From Spirochaetia bacterium (lineage in GTDB: Bacteria > Spirochaetota > Spirochaetia > Treponematales > Breznakiellaceae): a DNA stretch of 18,737 nt. The position numbers were made by a program, and so were the translations under genes. The stretch covers positions 1 through 18,737 of the forward strand of contig BNUW01000037.1 of assembly GCA_025997655.1 (NCBI GenBank), given 5' to 3'. This document shows positions 8,813 through 15,185 of this stretch, piece after piece (positions within the stretch are counted from its first letter, which is position 1; each line of letters begins with the position of its first letter). The notes beneath the pieces are model-generated. The model worked only from the letters and a program-made list of their open reading frames with translations. It had not been told where the DNA came from and ran no database searches.

Positions 8813-11785
8813 TTGTTTCTTAAAAGCTTAGACATATTTGGTTTCAAATCCTTTGCCGACCGGACCAGGGTCGAGTTTGCCGATGGGATCACCGCCCTTT
8901 TGGGGCCCAATGGGTGTGGGAAGTCCAATGTAGTGGACGCCATCAAGTGGGTCCTGGGGGAACAGGCTTCCAAGGCCATGCGGGCCGAAAAGATGGAGGA
9001 TGTCATCTTTAACGGTACCGAGAGTCGGAAAGCCCTGAATGTGGCGGAGGTGGCCCTGACCCTGGAGAATGAGTCCGGGCAGCTCCCCCTGGATTCGGCG
9101 GAAATCCAGATTAAGCGGCGGCTCTATCGGTCCGGGGAAAGTGAATACTTCATCAACGCTGAGCAGAAGAAACTTAAGGATGTCCGGGAACTTTTCTGGG
9201 ATACCGGGGTGGGGAAGGCTGCCTATTCCGTGATGGAACAGGGCAAAATCGACCAGGTTCTGTCCTCTAAGCCCGATGAACGGCGTTATCTCTTTGAGGA
9301 AGCCGCCGGGATTACCCGTTTTAAGATAAAAAGCGCCGAGGCGGAGCGGAAACTCGCCAAAACTGAAGAAAACATGCGTCAGGTTGAGGGGATTTTAGGG
9401 GAAGTGAAGCGATCCTACGATAGTCTAAAAACGCAGGCGGATAAAACCCTGAAATATCGGACTTTGCGGGAAGAAATTTTTCAGTTTGAGCTGGATATTC
9501 AGCTTCTTCGGCTGAAACAGTTCAAGTATGAGCGGGATGAGCGGACGGAGAACCTCAAAAAGCGGACCCTGGACCGGGACGCCATCAGGGCTGATATTGA
9601 CGCCGTCAACAAATCCCTGGAAGAGAACATGGACATGGTCAATTCCATGGAAAAACAGATCAATGATTTCCAAACAAAGATTTACGGGCTGGCGGTGGAA
9701 AAGAACGCCCGGGAAAAGGAAGCGAAGCTGCTGGCGGATCAGCGGGCGGAAACCAATGCGGCAATCCAGCAGAATGAGGGCCGGGAACGGGCTATCGGCA
9801 TAAAAATCGGGGAACTTGTCGAGGATGCTGAGGAACAGGATGGGGCGGTCCGGGACTTACAGAAAAAGGTCCATGGTATAGAAGAAAATATCGCCTCCTT
9901 TGAGGAGAATATTCAGACCGCCGCCGCCCGGATCGGGGAAAACGATTCGGGGGTGCACCGGAACGAAGAGGAGATACGCGGCCTTGAGCGGGGGCGGGCG
10001 GAGCACGCCAAAGCCCTGGAGGCCATCACCGACGATATTGTGGCGGCCCTGGATGCGGGGCTTAAAGAGGCGGGGTACTCCGCAGCGGAACGGCGGAATA
10101 CCGAGGCGGCCCTGGATGAGGCCCTGGGTTTGTTGCGGACCCTCCTTTCCGGCCGGGAAACCCTGCTCCGGGACCTGGCTGCGGCAGCGGACCGTGCGGC
10201 GGCGGGGGACCAGATCCCCTCTGCGGTAGAATTAAAGCGTATTGCCGAGGGGCTCGCAGCGGCTTTGTCGGATGCGGCGGGGTATGGGGATAAGGTCCTG
10301 GCCCTTTTTGAAAGTTACCGGAAGAGCACCCCCGCTTTTATCGACGAGTTTCTCGCGCCGGAGGGGATCATAACCAAGAAACGGGCGCTGGATGCGGAAA
10401 TCCGGGCGGCCAATGAGGGGATTGTGGATAGGCGGGGCAGGATCGCCTCTCTCAGGCAGGATAATGAAAACCTGAGTGTCAAGATTGACGAATATCGGGC
10501 GACCCTGGAGGATCTCCGCCTGAGCCGGGTACGGATGACCACCCAGGCACAGGCGGCGGAGGAACAAGCCAAGCTTATACGCCGGGAATTGGCGGGGCAG
10601 GAGGGGCTTCTCAAAACTGTCCGGGATGAACTTTTTTTAGCCCGTAAGCGGTTTGAGGAAATCAACGAGCGGATTGCCGACACGGAATCGGAGCTTGCGG
10701 ATATAGAACGGAAGGGGATGCAGTTCACCGCGGATTTGGAGAAGCTTGAGAAGGATATCAGCAAACGGAACGGGGATGTGGCGGGGAAACGGGAGACCAT
10801 CAAGAAGCGGATGGCGGAGCTTGCCAAGGTGCAGGAAATTCTGGAACGGCTCCACCTGGAACTGGTCCAGTCCGACACGGAGATTAAGAACATTCAGGGT
10901 AACTTCCGGGAAACCCATTCCCGGGACCTCATGGAATTTGAGGAGCGGATTTTTACCATTACTACGGCGCCGGCGGAACTGCGGGAAAACCTGAGCCGGG
11001 CGAGGGCGGGGCTTAAAGACCTGGGGGCGGTGAACCTTATGGCGCCGGAGGAATTTGCGGAGACCAAGGAACGCTACGATTTTCTTTCCAGCCAACTGGC
11101 GGACCTGACCAAGGCCCGGGACGATTTGGAAATGATCACTAAGGAAATCCGGGCGGAATCCTCGGAGCTGTTCATAGAAACCTACAATAAGATTAAACGG
11201 AATTTTAACAATATGTTCCGCCGGCTCTTTGGGGGCGGCAAGGCGCTGCTCGAACTCCAGGACCCTAACCATGTGCTGGAGTGCGGAATAGAAATCTACG
11301 CACAGCCCCCGGGGAAGAAGCAGGAAAACATCTCCCTCCTTTCCGGCGGCGAGAAATCCATGACCGCAGTAGCCCTGCTCTTTGCCACCTACATGGTAAA
11401 GCCCTCCCCCTTCTGCCTGCTGGACGAAATTGACGCGGCCCTGGACGAGGATAACGTTGCCCGCTTTGTCCACCTGCTGCGGGAGTTTGGCAGCGCCAGC
11501 CAGTTCATCGTCATCACCCATAACAAAAAAACGGTGACCGGCGCAGAAACACTGCTGGGGGTTACCATGGAGGAATCGGGGATTACCAAGGTTATCTCAG
11601 TAAAGCTGAAGAACGAGGAATTGGCGGTGACCCAGGAGCCCGTTATGGACGCACCCCTGTTTGAGGAAGAGGACGTGGAGAGCGAAGAGGGACGGGAACT
11701 GCCCATCGGCATAGACGACCCTGCGCTGGTGAGCGAGGCGGAACTGCGGCCCATACGGACGAGGGCTGCGGCGGAGAAGAAATAG
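8813..11785 (+). CDS. smc: SMC chromosome condensation/segregation ATPase (short, hinge not recognisable)
   Basis: SMC dimers bind and organise chromosomal DNA by ATP-driven loop extrusion, usually with ScpA/ScpB. The 990-residue protein has an N-terminal ATPase half with Walker A GPNGCGKS (31-38), FNGTESRK (66-73) and the Q-loop VMEQGKID (140-147). The C-terminal half has signature LLSGGEKS (842-849), Walker B LLDEIDAALDE (869-879) and the H-loop ITHNK (901-905). Coiled coil fills about residues 170-740. Most bacterial SMCs are near 1,190 aa and carry a glycine-rich hinge of about 120 aa mid-protein. Here the centre (about residues 400-530) is Ala/Leu/Glu-rich helix and I see no standard hinge. 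The start is TTG 8813 after GAGGAG; the N-terminus FLKSLDIFGFKSFAD is canonical. An acidic tail follows residue 940. Shortened SMCs also occur in other spirochaetes as far as I recall. Confidence 0.95.
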   Translation: MFLKSLDIFGFKSFADRTRVEFADGITALLGPNGCGKSNVVDAIKWVLGEQASKAMRAEKMEDVIFNGTESRKALNVAEVALTLENESGQLPLDSAEIQIKRRLYRSGESEYFINAEQKKLKDVRELFWDTGVGKAAYSVMEQGKIDQVLSSKPDERRYLFEEAAGITRFKIKSAEAERKLAKTEENMRQVEGILGEVKRSYDSLKTQADKTLKYRTLREEIFQFELDIQLLRLKQFKYERDERTENLKKRTLDRDAIRADIDAVNKSLEENMDMVNSMEKQINDFQTKIYGLAVEKNAREKEAKLLADQRAETNAAIQQNEGRERAIGIKIGELVEDAEEQDGAVRDLQKKVHGIEENIASFEENIQTAAARIGENDSGVHRNEEEIRGLERGRAEHAKALEAITDDIVAALDAGLKEAGYSAAERRNTEAALDEALGLLRTLLSGRETLLRDLAAAADRAAAGDQIPSAVELKRIAEGLAAALSDAAGYGDKVLALFESYRKSTPAFIDEFLAPEGIITKKRALDAEIRAANEGIVDRRGRIASLRQDNENLSVKIDEYRATLEDLRLSRVRMTTQAQAAEEQAKLIRRELAGQEGLLKTVRDELFLARKRFEEINERIADTESELADIERKGMQFTADLEKLEKDISKRNGDVAGKRETIKKRMAELAKVQEILERLHLELVQSDTEIKNIQGNFRETHSRDLMEFEERIFTITTAPAELRENLSRARAGLKDLGAVNLMAPEEFAETKERYDFLSSQLADLTKARDDLEMITKEIRAESSELFIETYNKIKRNFNNMFRRLFGGGKALLELQDPNHVLECGIEIYAQPPGKKQENISLLSGGEKSMTAVALLFATYMVKPSPFCLLDEIDAALDEDNVARFVHLLREFGSASQFIVITHNKKTVTGAETLLGVTMEESGITKVISVKLKNEELAVTQEPVMDAPLFEEEDVESEEGRELPIGIDDPALVSEAELRPIRTRAAAEKK

Positions 11786-11805
11786 CCGTCTTTTTCCCCC
11801 TGCAC

Positions 11806-11835
11806 TTGCCCCCGCCCCGCTCATCGGGGTATAGT
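11806..11835 (+). promoter_or_regulatory. Candidate promoter for the aldo/keto-reductase-like gene, probably giving a leaderless mRNA
   Basis: TTGCCC (11806-11811), an 18-nt spacer and TATAGT (11830-11835). Seven bases past the -10 is 11842, the A of the ATG. No Shine-Dalgarno is present between -10 and ATG. A CCCCG/CGGGG inverted repeat lies within the spacer. Confidence 0.5.
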
Positions 11836-11841
11836 TAATCC

Positions 11842-13041
11842 ATGACTACACAACACAACCCGCGAACCTTTGGTTCGATGCCCCGCCGTTCCATCGGCGC
11901 AACCGGGATGTCCGCGGGCATCATCGGCCTTGGAACCGAACATCTGGACAATAAACCCTTTTCCACGGTGGATGAGGTTATCGGAACCGCCCTGGATCAG
12001 GGTATCAATATGATGGACCTTTTTATGCCCGGAGAAACGGTTCGGACCAATATCGGTAAGGCGCTGGCGGGGAAACGGGACCAGGTGCTCATCCAGGGGC
12101 ATATCGGGTCTACGGACATCAATGAACAGTATGACAGAAGCCGGGATTTAGGAACTTGTAAAAAATATTTTGAGAATCTGCTCCGCTGTCTCCACACCGA
12201 TTATATTGATTTCGGGATGCTGTTTTTTATCGATTCGGAAGAGGATTTTAAGCAGACCTTTGAGGGGGATTTGCTCAAGTACGCCCAGGACTTGAAAAAG
12301 GCGGGAACCATCCGGGCCATCGGCGCCAGTTCCCATAACCCTATCACGGCCCATCGGGCGGTGGAAACCGGGGCGCTGGATCTCCTGATGTTCAGTATCA
12401 ACCCTGCCTTTGATATGGCTCCCCGCAGTGTTAATGTGCTGAACCAGCTTAATGAAGCGGGCAATCCCTTCGGCTATGAAAAAAACCTGGACCCTGATCG
12501 TGCCGCCCTGTACCGGCTCTGTGAACAACGGGGGATTGGCATAACGGTGATGAAAACCCTGGGGGCGGGGAAGCTGCTTTCCAGGGAACATACCCCCTTT
12601 TCCCGGCCCCTGACCGTGGGGCAGTGCATCCACTACGCCCTGACCCGGCCGGCGGTGGTGAGCACCCTTATCGGCTGTGCTTCTGGGGCGCAGGTGCATG
12701 AGGCTTTGACGTATCTGGACATGGACGATACGGAACGGGATTACAGCAGTATTGTTGAGCAGTACCAGGGCAGCTTTAAGGGTAACTGTGTGTACTGTAA
12801 CCATTGCCTCCCCTGCCCACAGGAGATCAACATAGCCGATATGAACAAGTACCTGGACATCGCCGCGCTGGATAAATCGTTTAGTCCGCAGGCAATCCCG
12901 CCGAGCATTGCACAGCATTACAAAGCCCTGAATGCCCACGGATCAGACTGCGTTGCCTGCGGGAGCTGTGAAGAACGGTGCCCCTTCTCGGTGCCGGTGA
13001 TCAAAAACATGGAACGGGCGGCAGAAATATTTGGATTTTGA
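11842..13041 (+). CDS. Aldo/keto-reductase-fold protein with C-terminal ferredoxin-like 4Fe-4S motifs; catalytic residues replaced
   Basis: A 399-residue protein with an AKR barrel. RSIGATGMSAGIIGLGTEHL, NIGKALAGKRDQV, LHTDYIDFGML and AGTIRAIGASSHNP align with barrel strands and helices of the family. The Asp of the usual Asp-Tyr-Lys-His tetrad is present (D59), but LFMPGE follows where Tyr is expected, Gln85 (VLIQGH) sits where Lys is expected, and Phe128 (MLFF) replaces His. A standard NADPH carbonyl reduction is therefore doubtful. The C-terminus has two cysteine clusters, CVYCNHCLPCP and CVACGSCEERCP, each able to bind a 4Fe-4S cluster, pointing to electron transfer. Related Fe-S AKR-like proteins are common in anaerobes. 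No Shine-Dalgarno is present. The TGA stop is not a selenocysteine codon, as no homologous sequence follows it. Confidence 0.85.
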   Translation: MTTQHNPRTFGSMPRRSIGATGMSAGIIGLGTEHLDNKPFSTVDEVIGTALDQGINMMDLFMPGETVRTNIGKALAGKRDQVLIQGHIGSTDINEQYDRSRDLGTCKKYFENLLRCLHTDYIDFGMLFFIDSEEDFKQTFEGDLLKYAQDLKKAGTIRAIGASSHNPITAHRAVETGALDLLMFSINPAFDMAPRSVNVLNQLNEAGNPFGYEKNLDPDRAALYRLCEQRGIGITVMKTLGAGKLLSREHTPFSRPLTVGQCIHYALTRPAVVSTLIGCASGAQVHEALTYLDMDDTERDYSSIVEQYQGSFKGNCVYCNHCLPCPQEINIADMNKYLDIAALDKSFSPQAIPPSIAQHYKALNAHGSDCVACGSCEERCPFSVPVIKNMERAAEIFGF

Positions 13042-13080
13042 GTAATACCAGGGAAGAGGTCCACTGAATTACTATTTTTT
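13041..13080 (+). terminator. Possible weak terminator after the aldo/keto-reductase-like gene
   Basis: AGTAAT (13041-13046) can pair with ATTACT (13068-13073), extended by ACC/GGT in the loop, and is followed by a run of T (13075-13080). The stem is short and AT-rich, so strength is doubtful. Confidence 0.3.
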
Positions 13081-13096
13081 CTTGTCTGAGCCAGTT

Positions 13097-13206
13097 CCAA
13101 ATTAGGAAAAACCACCGACCACACTGACCACACGGAAAAAGAAAAGATAGGGAAGTACGAGTCCGTGAGGGTCCGTGAGGTCGGTGGTTAAATTTTGAAT
13201 TCCTGC
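13097..13206. repeat. Palindromic (MITE-like) element, copy 1
   Basis: A unit of about 110 bp from CCAAATTAGG to GAATTCCTGC. The left arm AACCACCGACC... (13110-13135) is an imperfect inverted repeat of the right arm (13161-13189, ending GGTCGGTGGTT), so it can fold into a long hairpin. The right arm contains GTCCGTGAGG twice in tandem (13161-13180). It is clearly homologous and in the same orientation as the copy at 15020-15130. It encodes nothing. It may be a miniature transposable or REP-like repeat and could act as an RNA hairpin after the gene ending at 13041. Confidence 0.75.
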
Positions 13207-13429
13207 GGGGACCAGCAGGGCCGCTGCATTTACTTTTTTAAGATATGTTTTGTAACTTTATATGAAAGAAATTTAGTCTTTAATGTGCGGTCAAGCTGGT
13301 ATTTTGTAAAATGCTTCGTGTAATCGACCATATTCGGTACATTTTTATACTTTTCTTTCCTAATTCACTCTCTATATAAGATTTTTTATTTCTCAGAGTA
13401 AATGCAGGAGCCCTGCGGGGACCAGCAGG
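13202..13429. repeat. 18-bp perfect direct repeats enclosing an AT-rich patch
   Basis: CCTGCGGGGACCAGCAGG occurs at 13202-13219 and again at 13412-13429. Each repeat also has CCTGC/GCAGG dyad symmetry. The 192 bp between them is strikingly AT-rich compared with all surrounding DNA. I see no recognisable gene in it, only a 33-codon reverse frame (13230-13331) of unknown meaning. The second repeat ends 5 nt before the -35 box of the tRNA promoter. The arrangement could be an insertion with target duplication, or two copies of a short dispersed repeat. Confidence 0.6.
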
Positions 13430-13434
13430 TCGAC

Positions 13435-13463
13435 TTGACCACCGCCCCCCAAACCCGTATAAT
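13435..13463 (+). promoter_or_regulatory. Strong sigma-70-type promoter for tRNA-Pro and selA
   Basis: TTGACC (13435-13440), a 17-nt spacer and a perfect TATAAT (13458-13463). The expected transcript start near 13470 is about 11 nt before the mature tRNA 5' end. No other promoter is evident before selA, so the tRNA and selA probably share this transcript. Confidence 0.75.
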
Positions 13464-13480
13464 AAGCGCCATAGGGATTT

Positions 13481-13553
13481 CGGAGGGTTGGCTAGTGGTT
13501 AAGCCGCCAGTTTTGGGAACTGGCTGTCGGGGGTTCGAATCCCCCCCTTCCGA
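13481..13553 (+). tRNA. tRNA-Pro (anticodon UGG)
   Basis: A complete 73-nt cloverleaf. Acceptor stem CGGAGGG (13481-13487) pairs with CCTTCCG (13546-13552) with one G-U. D-arm GGCT/AGCC (13490-13493, 13502-13505). Anticodon stem CCAGT/ACTGG (13507-13511, 13519-13523) with loop TTTGGGA, so the anticodon TGG is at 13514-13516. Variable loop is 5 nt. T-arm GGGGG/CCCCC (13529-13533, 13541-13545) with TTCGAAT loop. The discriminator is A13553. CCA is not encoded, since GTATG follows. The anticodon reads proline CCA and, by wobble, other CCN codons. It is not a selenocysteine tRNA. Confidence 0.95.
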
Positions 13554-13555
13554 GT

Positions 13556-15013
13556 ATGACGTTTTCCGATACAAACGCCTTGCTGCGGTCTATCCCGGCA
13601 ATGGACGATCTGCTTAATGCTCCCTGGGCCGCTCCTTTTTCCGGCTCCCTGGGGAGAGAAACGGTAAAAAAAATAATAGCGGAGGTGCTTGCCGAAATCA
13701 GGCGTGAGCTATGCAGCGGCGTACCGGGCAGCTTGTCGGCGGACTGTAGACCGATAGATGAACTCGCCGTAAGCCGCGCGGTAAATCTGCTCCGTTTAAA
13801 ATCGTCGAGTACGCTGAAACCCGTGGTCAATGCCACCGGCGTAGTCATTCACACAAACCTCGGGCGCGCCCCCCTTGCCGATGAGGCGATTCACGCGGTC
13901 AATGCTATAGCGGGAACCTATAGCACCCTGGAATATGATCCCGAACAGGGTGAACGGGGGGGGCGCAATGTTCATGTTGAGTGGAGTCTCTGCCGCATGA
14001 CCGGCGCCGAAGCCGCATTGGTCGTCAATAACAATGCTGCCGCAGTACTTCTGGCGCTATCGGCAACTGCTCAAGGCCGGGAGGTCATCGTCTCCGCCGG
14101 GGAACTGGTGGAAATCGGCGGCTCCTTCAGGATTCCGGAAATACTCGACTTTTCCGGGGCAAAAATGACGGCGGTTGGCTGCACCAATTCGACGCGCATA
14201 CAGGACTACCGCAGCGCAATCACGGAAAACACCGCAGTTTTATTGAAAGTCCACCCTTCAAATTACCGGATAGACGGTTTTGTCAAATCCACATCCCGTG
14301 AAGAACTGGCGGAACTCGCCGCTGAGCGCAACCTCGTCTTCATGGAGGATCTTGGCAGCGGGCTCCTCGGCCCCCTTGGAGTGCCCGGAAATTTTAAAAA
14401 ATTTCATGCGGATCGTGAACACTCGGTCCGGGAATGTCTCTTGGCAGGTTCAAATATTGTGACATTTTCCGGCGACAAATTACTCGGCGGCCCGCAGATT
14501 GGGGTGATTGCCGGTTCAAAGAAGCTTATAGACAAAATGCGGACCCACCAGCTTCTCCGGGTCCTGCGGGTAGATAAAATGACCCTTGCAGCCTTCGATG
14601 CCACCCTTCGGCTCTACCTTGCCGGCAGACAGAACACGATACCGGTAATCAGGATGATCGAACTGAGCAAACCCGTCCTGCTCGAAAGGGCCCGCCGGCT
14701 GAGCCGCATGTTGAAGCGCACCGCAGCAAACCTGCACGCCGGTGATTTTGACATTGCGGTGGTGGAGACCGAAGACGCCATAGGGGGCGGCTCGTTCCCC
14801 ACGGATCTGCTCTCCGGTTTCGGTGTAGCGATACGCGGCGCAGCCTTGAGCGCAGAAACCCTGGCTGCGGGTCTGCGCGCCGCCCCCGTCCCGGTGATCC
14901 CGGCCATTCGCGAAGGCCGCGTTATCCTGCATATCCGCACGCTTTTGTCCGGGGATGAGCAATTAGTCGCGGCCGCATTCTCATATGCCATTAGCAGGGC
15001 AGCCGGGGATTAG
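13556..15013 (+). CDS. selA: L-seryl-tRNA(Sec) selenium transferase
   Basis: SelA converts Ser-tRNA(Sec) to Sec-tRNA(Sec) using selenophosphate, with pyridoxal phosphate as cofactor. The 485-residue protein has the N-terminal LLRSIPAMDDLL helix, the core strand VVNATGVVIHTNLGRAPL, the VNNNAAAVLLAL motif, RGELVEIGG-like SAGELVEIGGSFRIP, and the PLP-lysine segment TFSGDKLLGGPQ with K308. The start at ATG 13556 is well supported because the N-terminal helix falls at the usual distance from residue 1. The ATG lies only two bases after the tRNA-Pro discriminator, so no Shine-Dalgarno can exist outside the tRNA body. The stop is embedded in a 14-bp direct repeat flanking a palindromic element. No selB, selD, tRNA-Sec or selenoprotein gene is in the window. 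Confidence 0.95.
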   Translation: MTFSDTNALLRSIPAMDDLLNAPWAAPFSGSLGRETVKKIIAEVLAEIRRELCSGVPGSLSADCRPIDELAVSRAVNLLRLKSSSTLKPVVNATGVVIHTNLGRAPLADEAIHAVNAIAGTYSTLEYDPEQGERGGRNVHVEWSLCRMTGAEAALVVNNNAAAVLLALSATAQGREVIVSAGELVEIGGSFRIPEILDFSGAKMTAVGCTNSTRIQDYRSAITENTAVLLKVHPSNYRIDGFVKSTSREELAELAAERNLVFMEDLGSGLLGPLGVPGNFKKFHADREHSVRECLLAGSNIVTFSGDKLLGGPQIGVIAGSKKLIDKMRTHQLLRVLRVDKMTLAAFDATLRLYLAGRQNTIPVIRMIELSKPVLLERARRLSRMLKRTAANLHAGDFDIAVVETEDAIGGGSFPTDLLSGFGVAIRGAALSAETLAAGLRAAPVPVIPAIREGRVILHIRTLLSGDEQLVAAAFSYAISRAAGD

Positions 15014-15142
15014 TGTATCCCAAGTTAGGAAAAACCACAGACCACACGGACCCTCACGGACTAAGGAAAAGATAAGAAAGCAGGAGTCCGTGACGTCAGT
15101 GAGGTCGGTGGTTAAATTTAGAATTCCTGCCGGGGATTAGTG
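15002..15142. repeat. 14-bp direct repeat pair flanking the second palindromic element (possible target duplication)
   Basis: GCCGGGGATTAGTG occurs at 15002-15015, where it includes the selA stop codon, and again at 15129-15142. The 113 bp between the copies is essentially the palindromic element. The simplest reading is an insertion at the end of selA that duplicated the target. The exact match is seen directly; the mechanism is inferred. Confidence 0.65.
15020..15130. repeat. Palindromic (MITE-like) element, copy 2
   Basis: About 111 bp, from CCAAGTTAGG to GAATTCCTGC, in the same orientation as the copy at 13097-13206. Arms 15033-15062 (starting AACCACAGACC) and 15085-15113 (ending GGTCGGTGGTT) are imperfect inverted repeats of about 29-30 nt around a short A-rich centre. 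It sits immediately after selA and could serve as a transcript end or stabilising hairpin. No coding potential is seen. Confidence 0.75.
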
Positions 15143-15147
15143 ATTGC

Positions 15148-15177
15148 TTGACACTACGAATACTATACCAATATAAT
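15148..15177 (+). promoter_or_regulatory. Consensus promoter for the molybdopterin-binding gene, expected to give a leaderless mRNA
   Basis: Perfect TTGACA (15148-15153), an 18-nt spacer and perfect TATAAT (15172-15177). The expected start point, about 15184, is 2 nt before ATG 15186, and there is no Shine-Dalgarno. The promoter begins 6 nt after the 14-bp repeat that borders the palindromic element. Confidence 0.75.
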
Positions 15178-15185
15178 TCCCGGTA

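Noticed and set aside
10637..11521. Reverse-strand frame of 294 codons inside smc
   Set aside because: It is antisense to the conserved C-terminal ATPase of SMC and shows no independent motifs.
13036..13080. TGA at the end of the Fe-S aldo/keto-reductase-like gene as a selenocysteine codon, given nearby selA
   Set aside because: The sequence after TGA runs into further stops with no protein-like continuation, and the domain is complete before it.
13161..13180. Tandem GTCCGTGAGG repeats as a CRISPR or satellite array
   Set aside because: There are only two units with no spacers, and they form part of the right arm of the palindromic element.
13230..13331. Reverse 33-codon frame (MVDYTKHFTKY...) in the AT-rich patch
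   Set aside because: It is short, Lys/Tyr/Thr-rich as expected from AT-rich DNA, and has no Shine-Dalgarno or known family, so it is not called as a gene.
13481..13553. tRNA next to selA as tRNA-Sec
   Set aside because: It has a normal 7-bp acceptor stem, a 5-nt variable loop and a UGG anticodon. tRNA-Sec would have UCA, a long variable arm and an extended acceptor.
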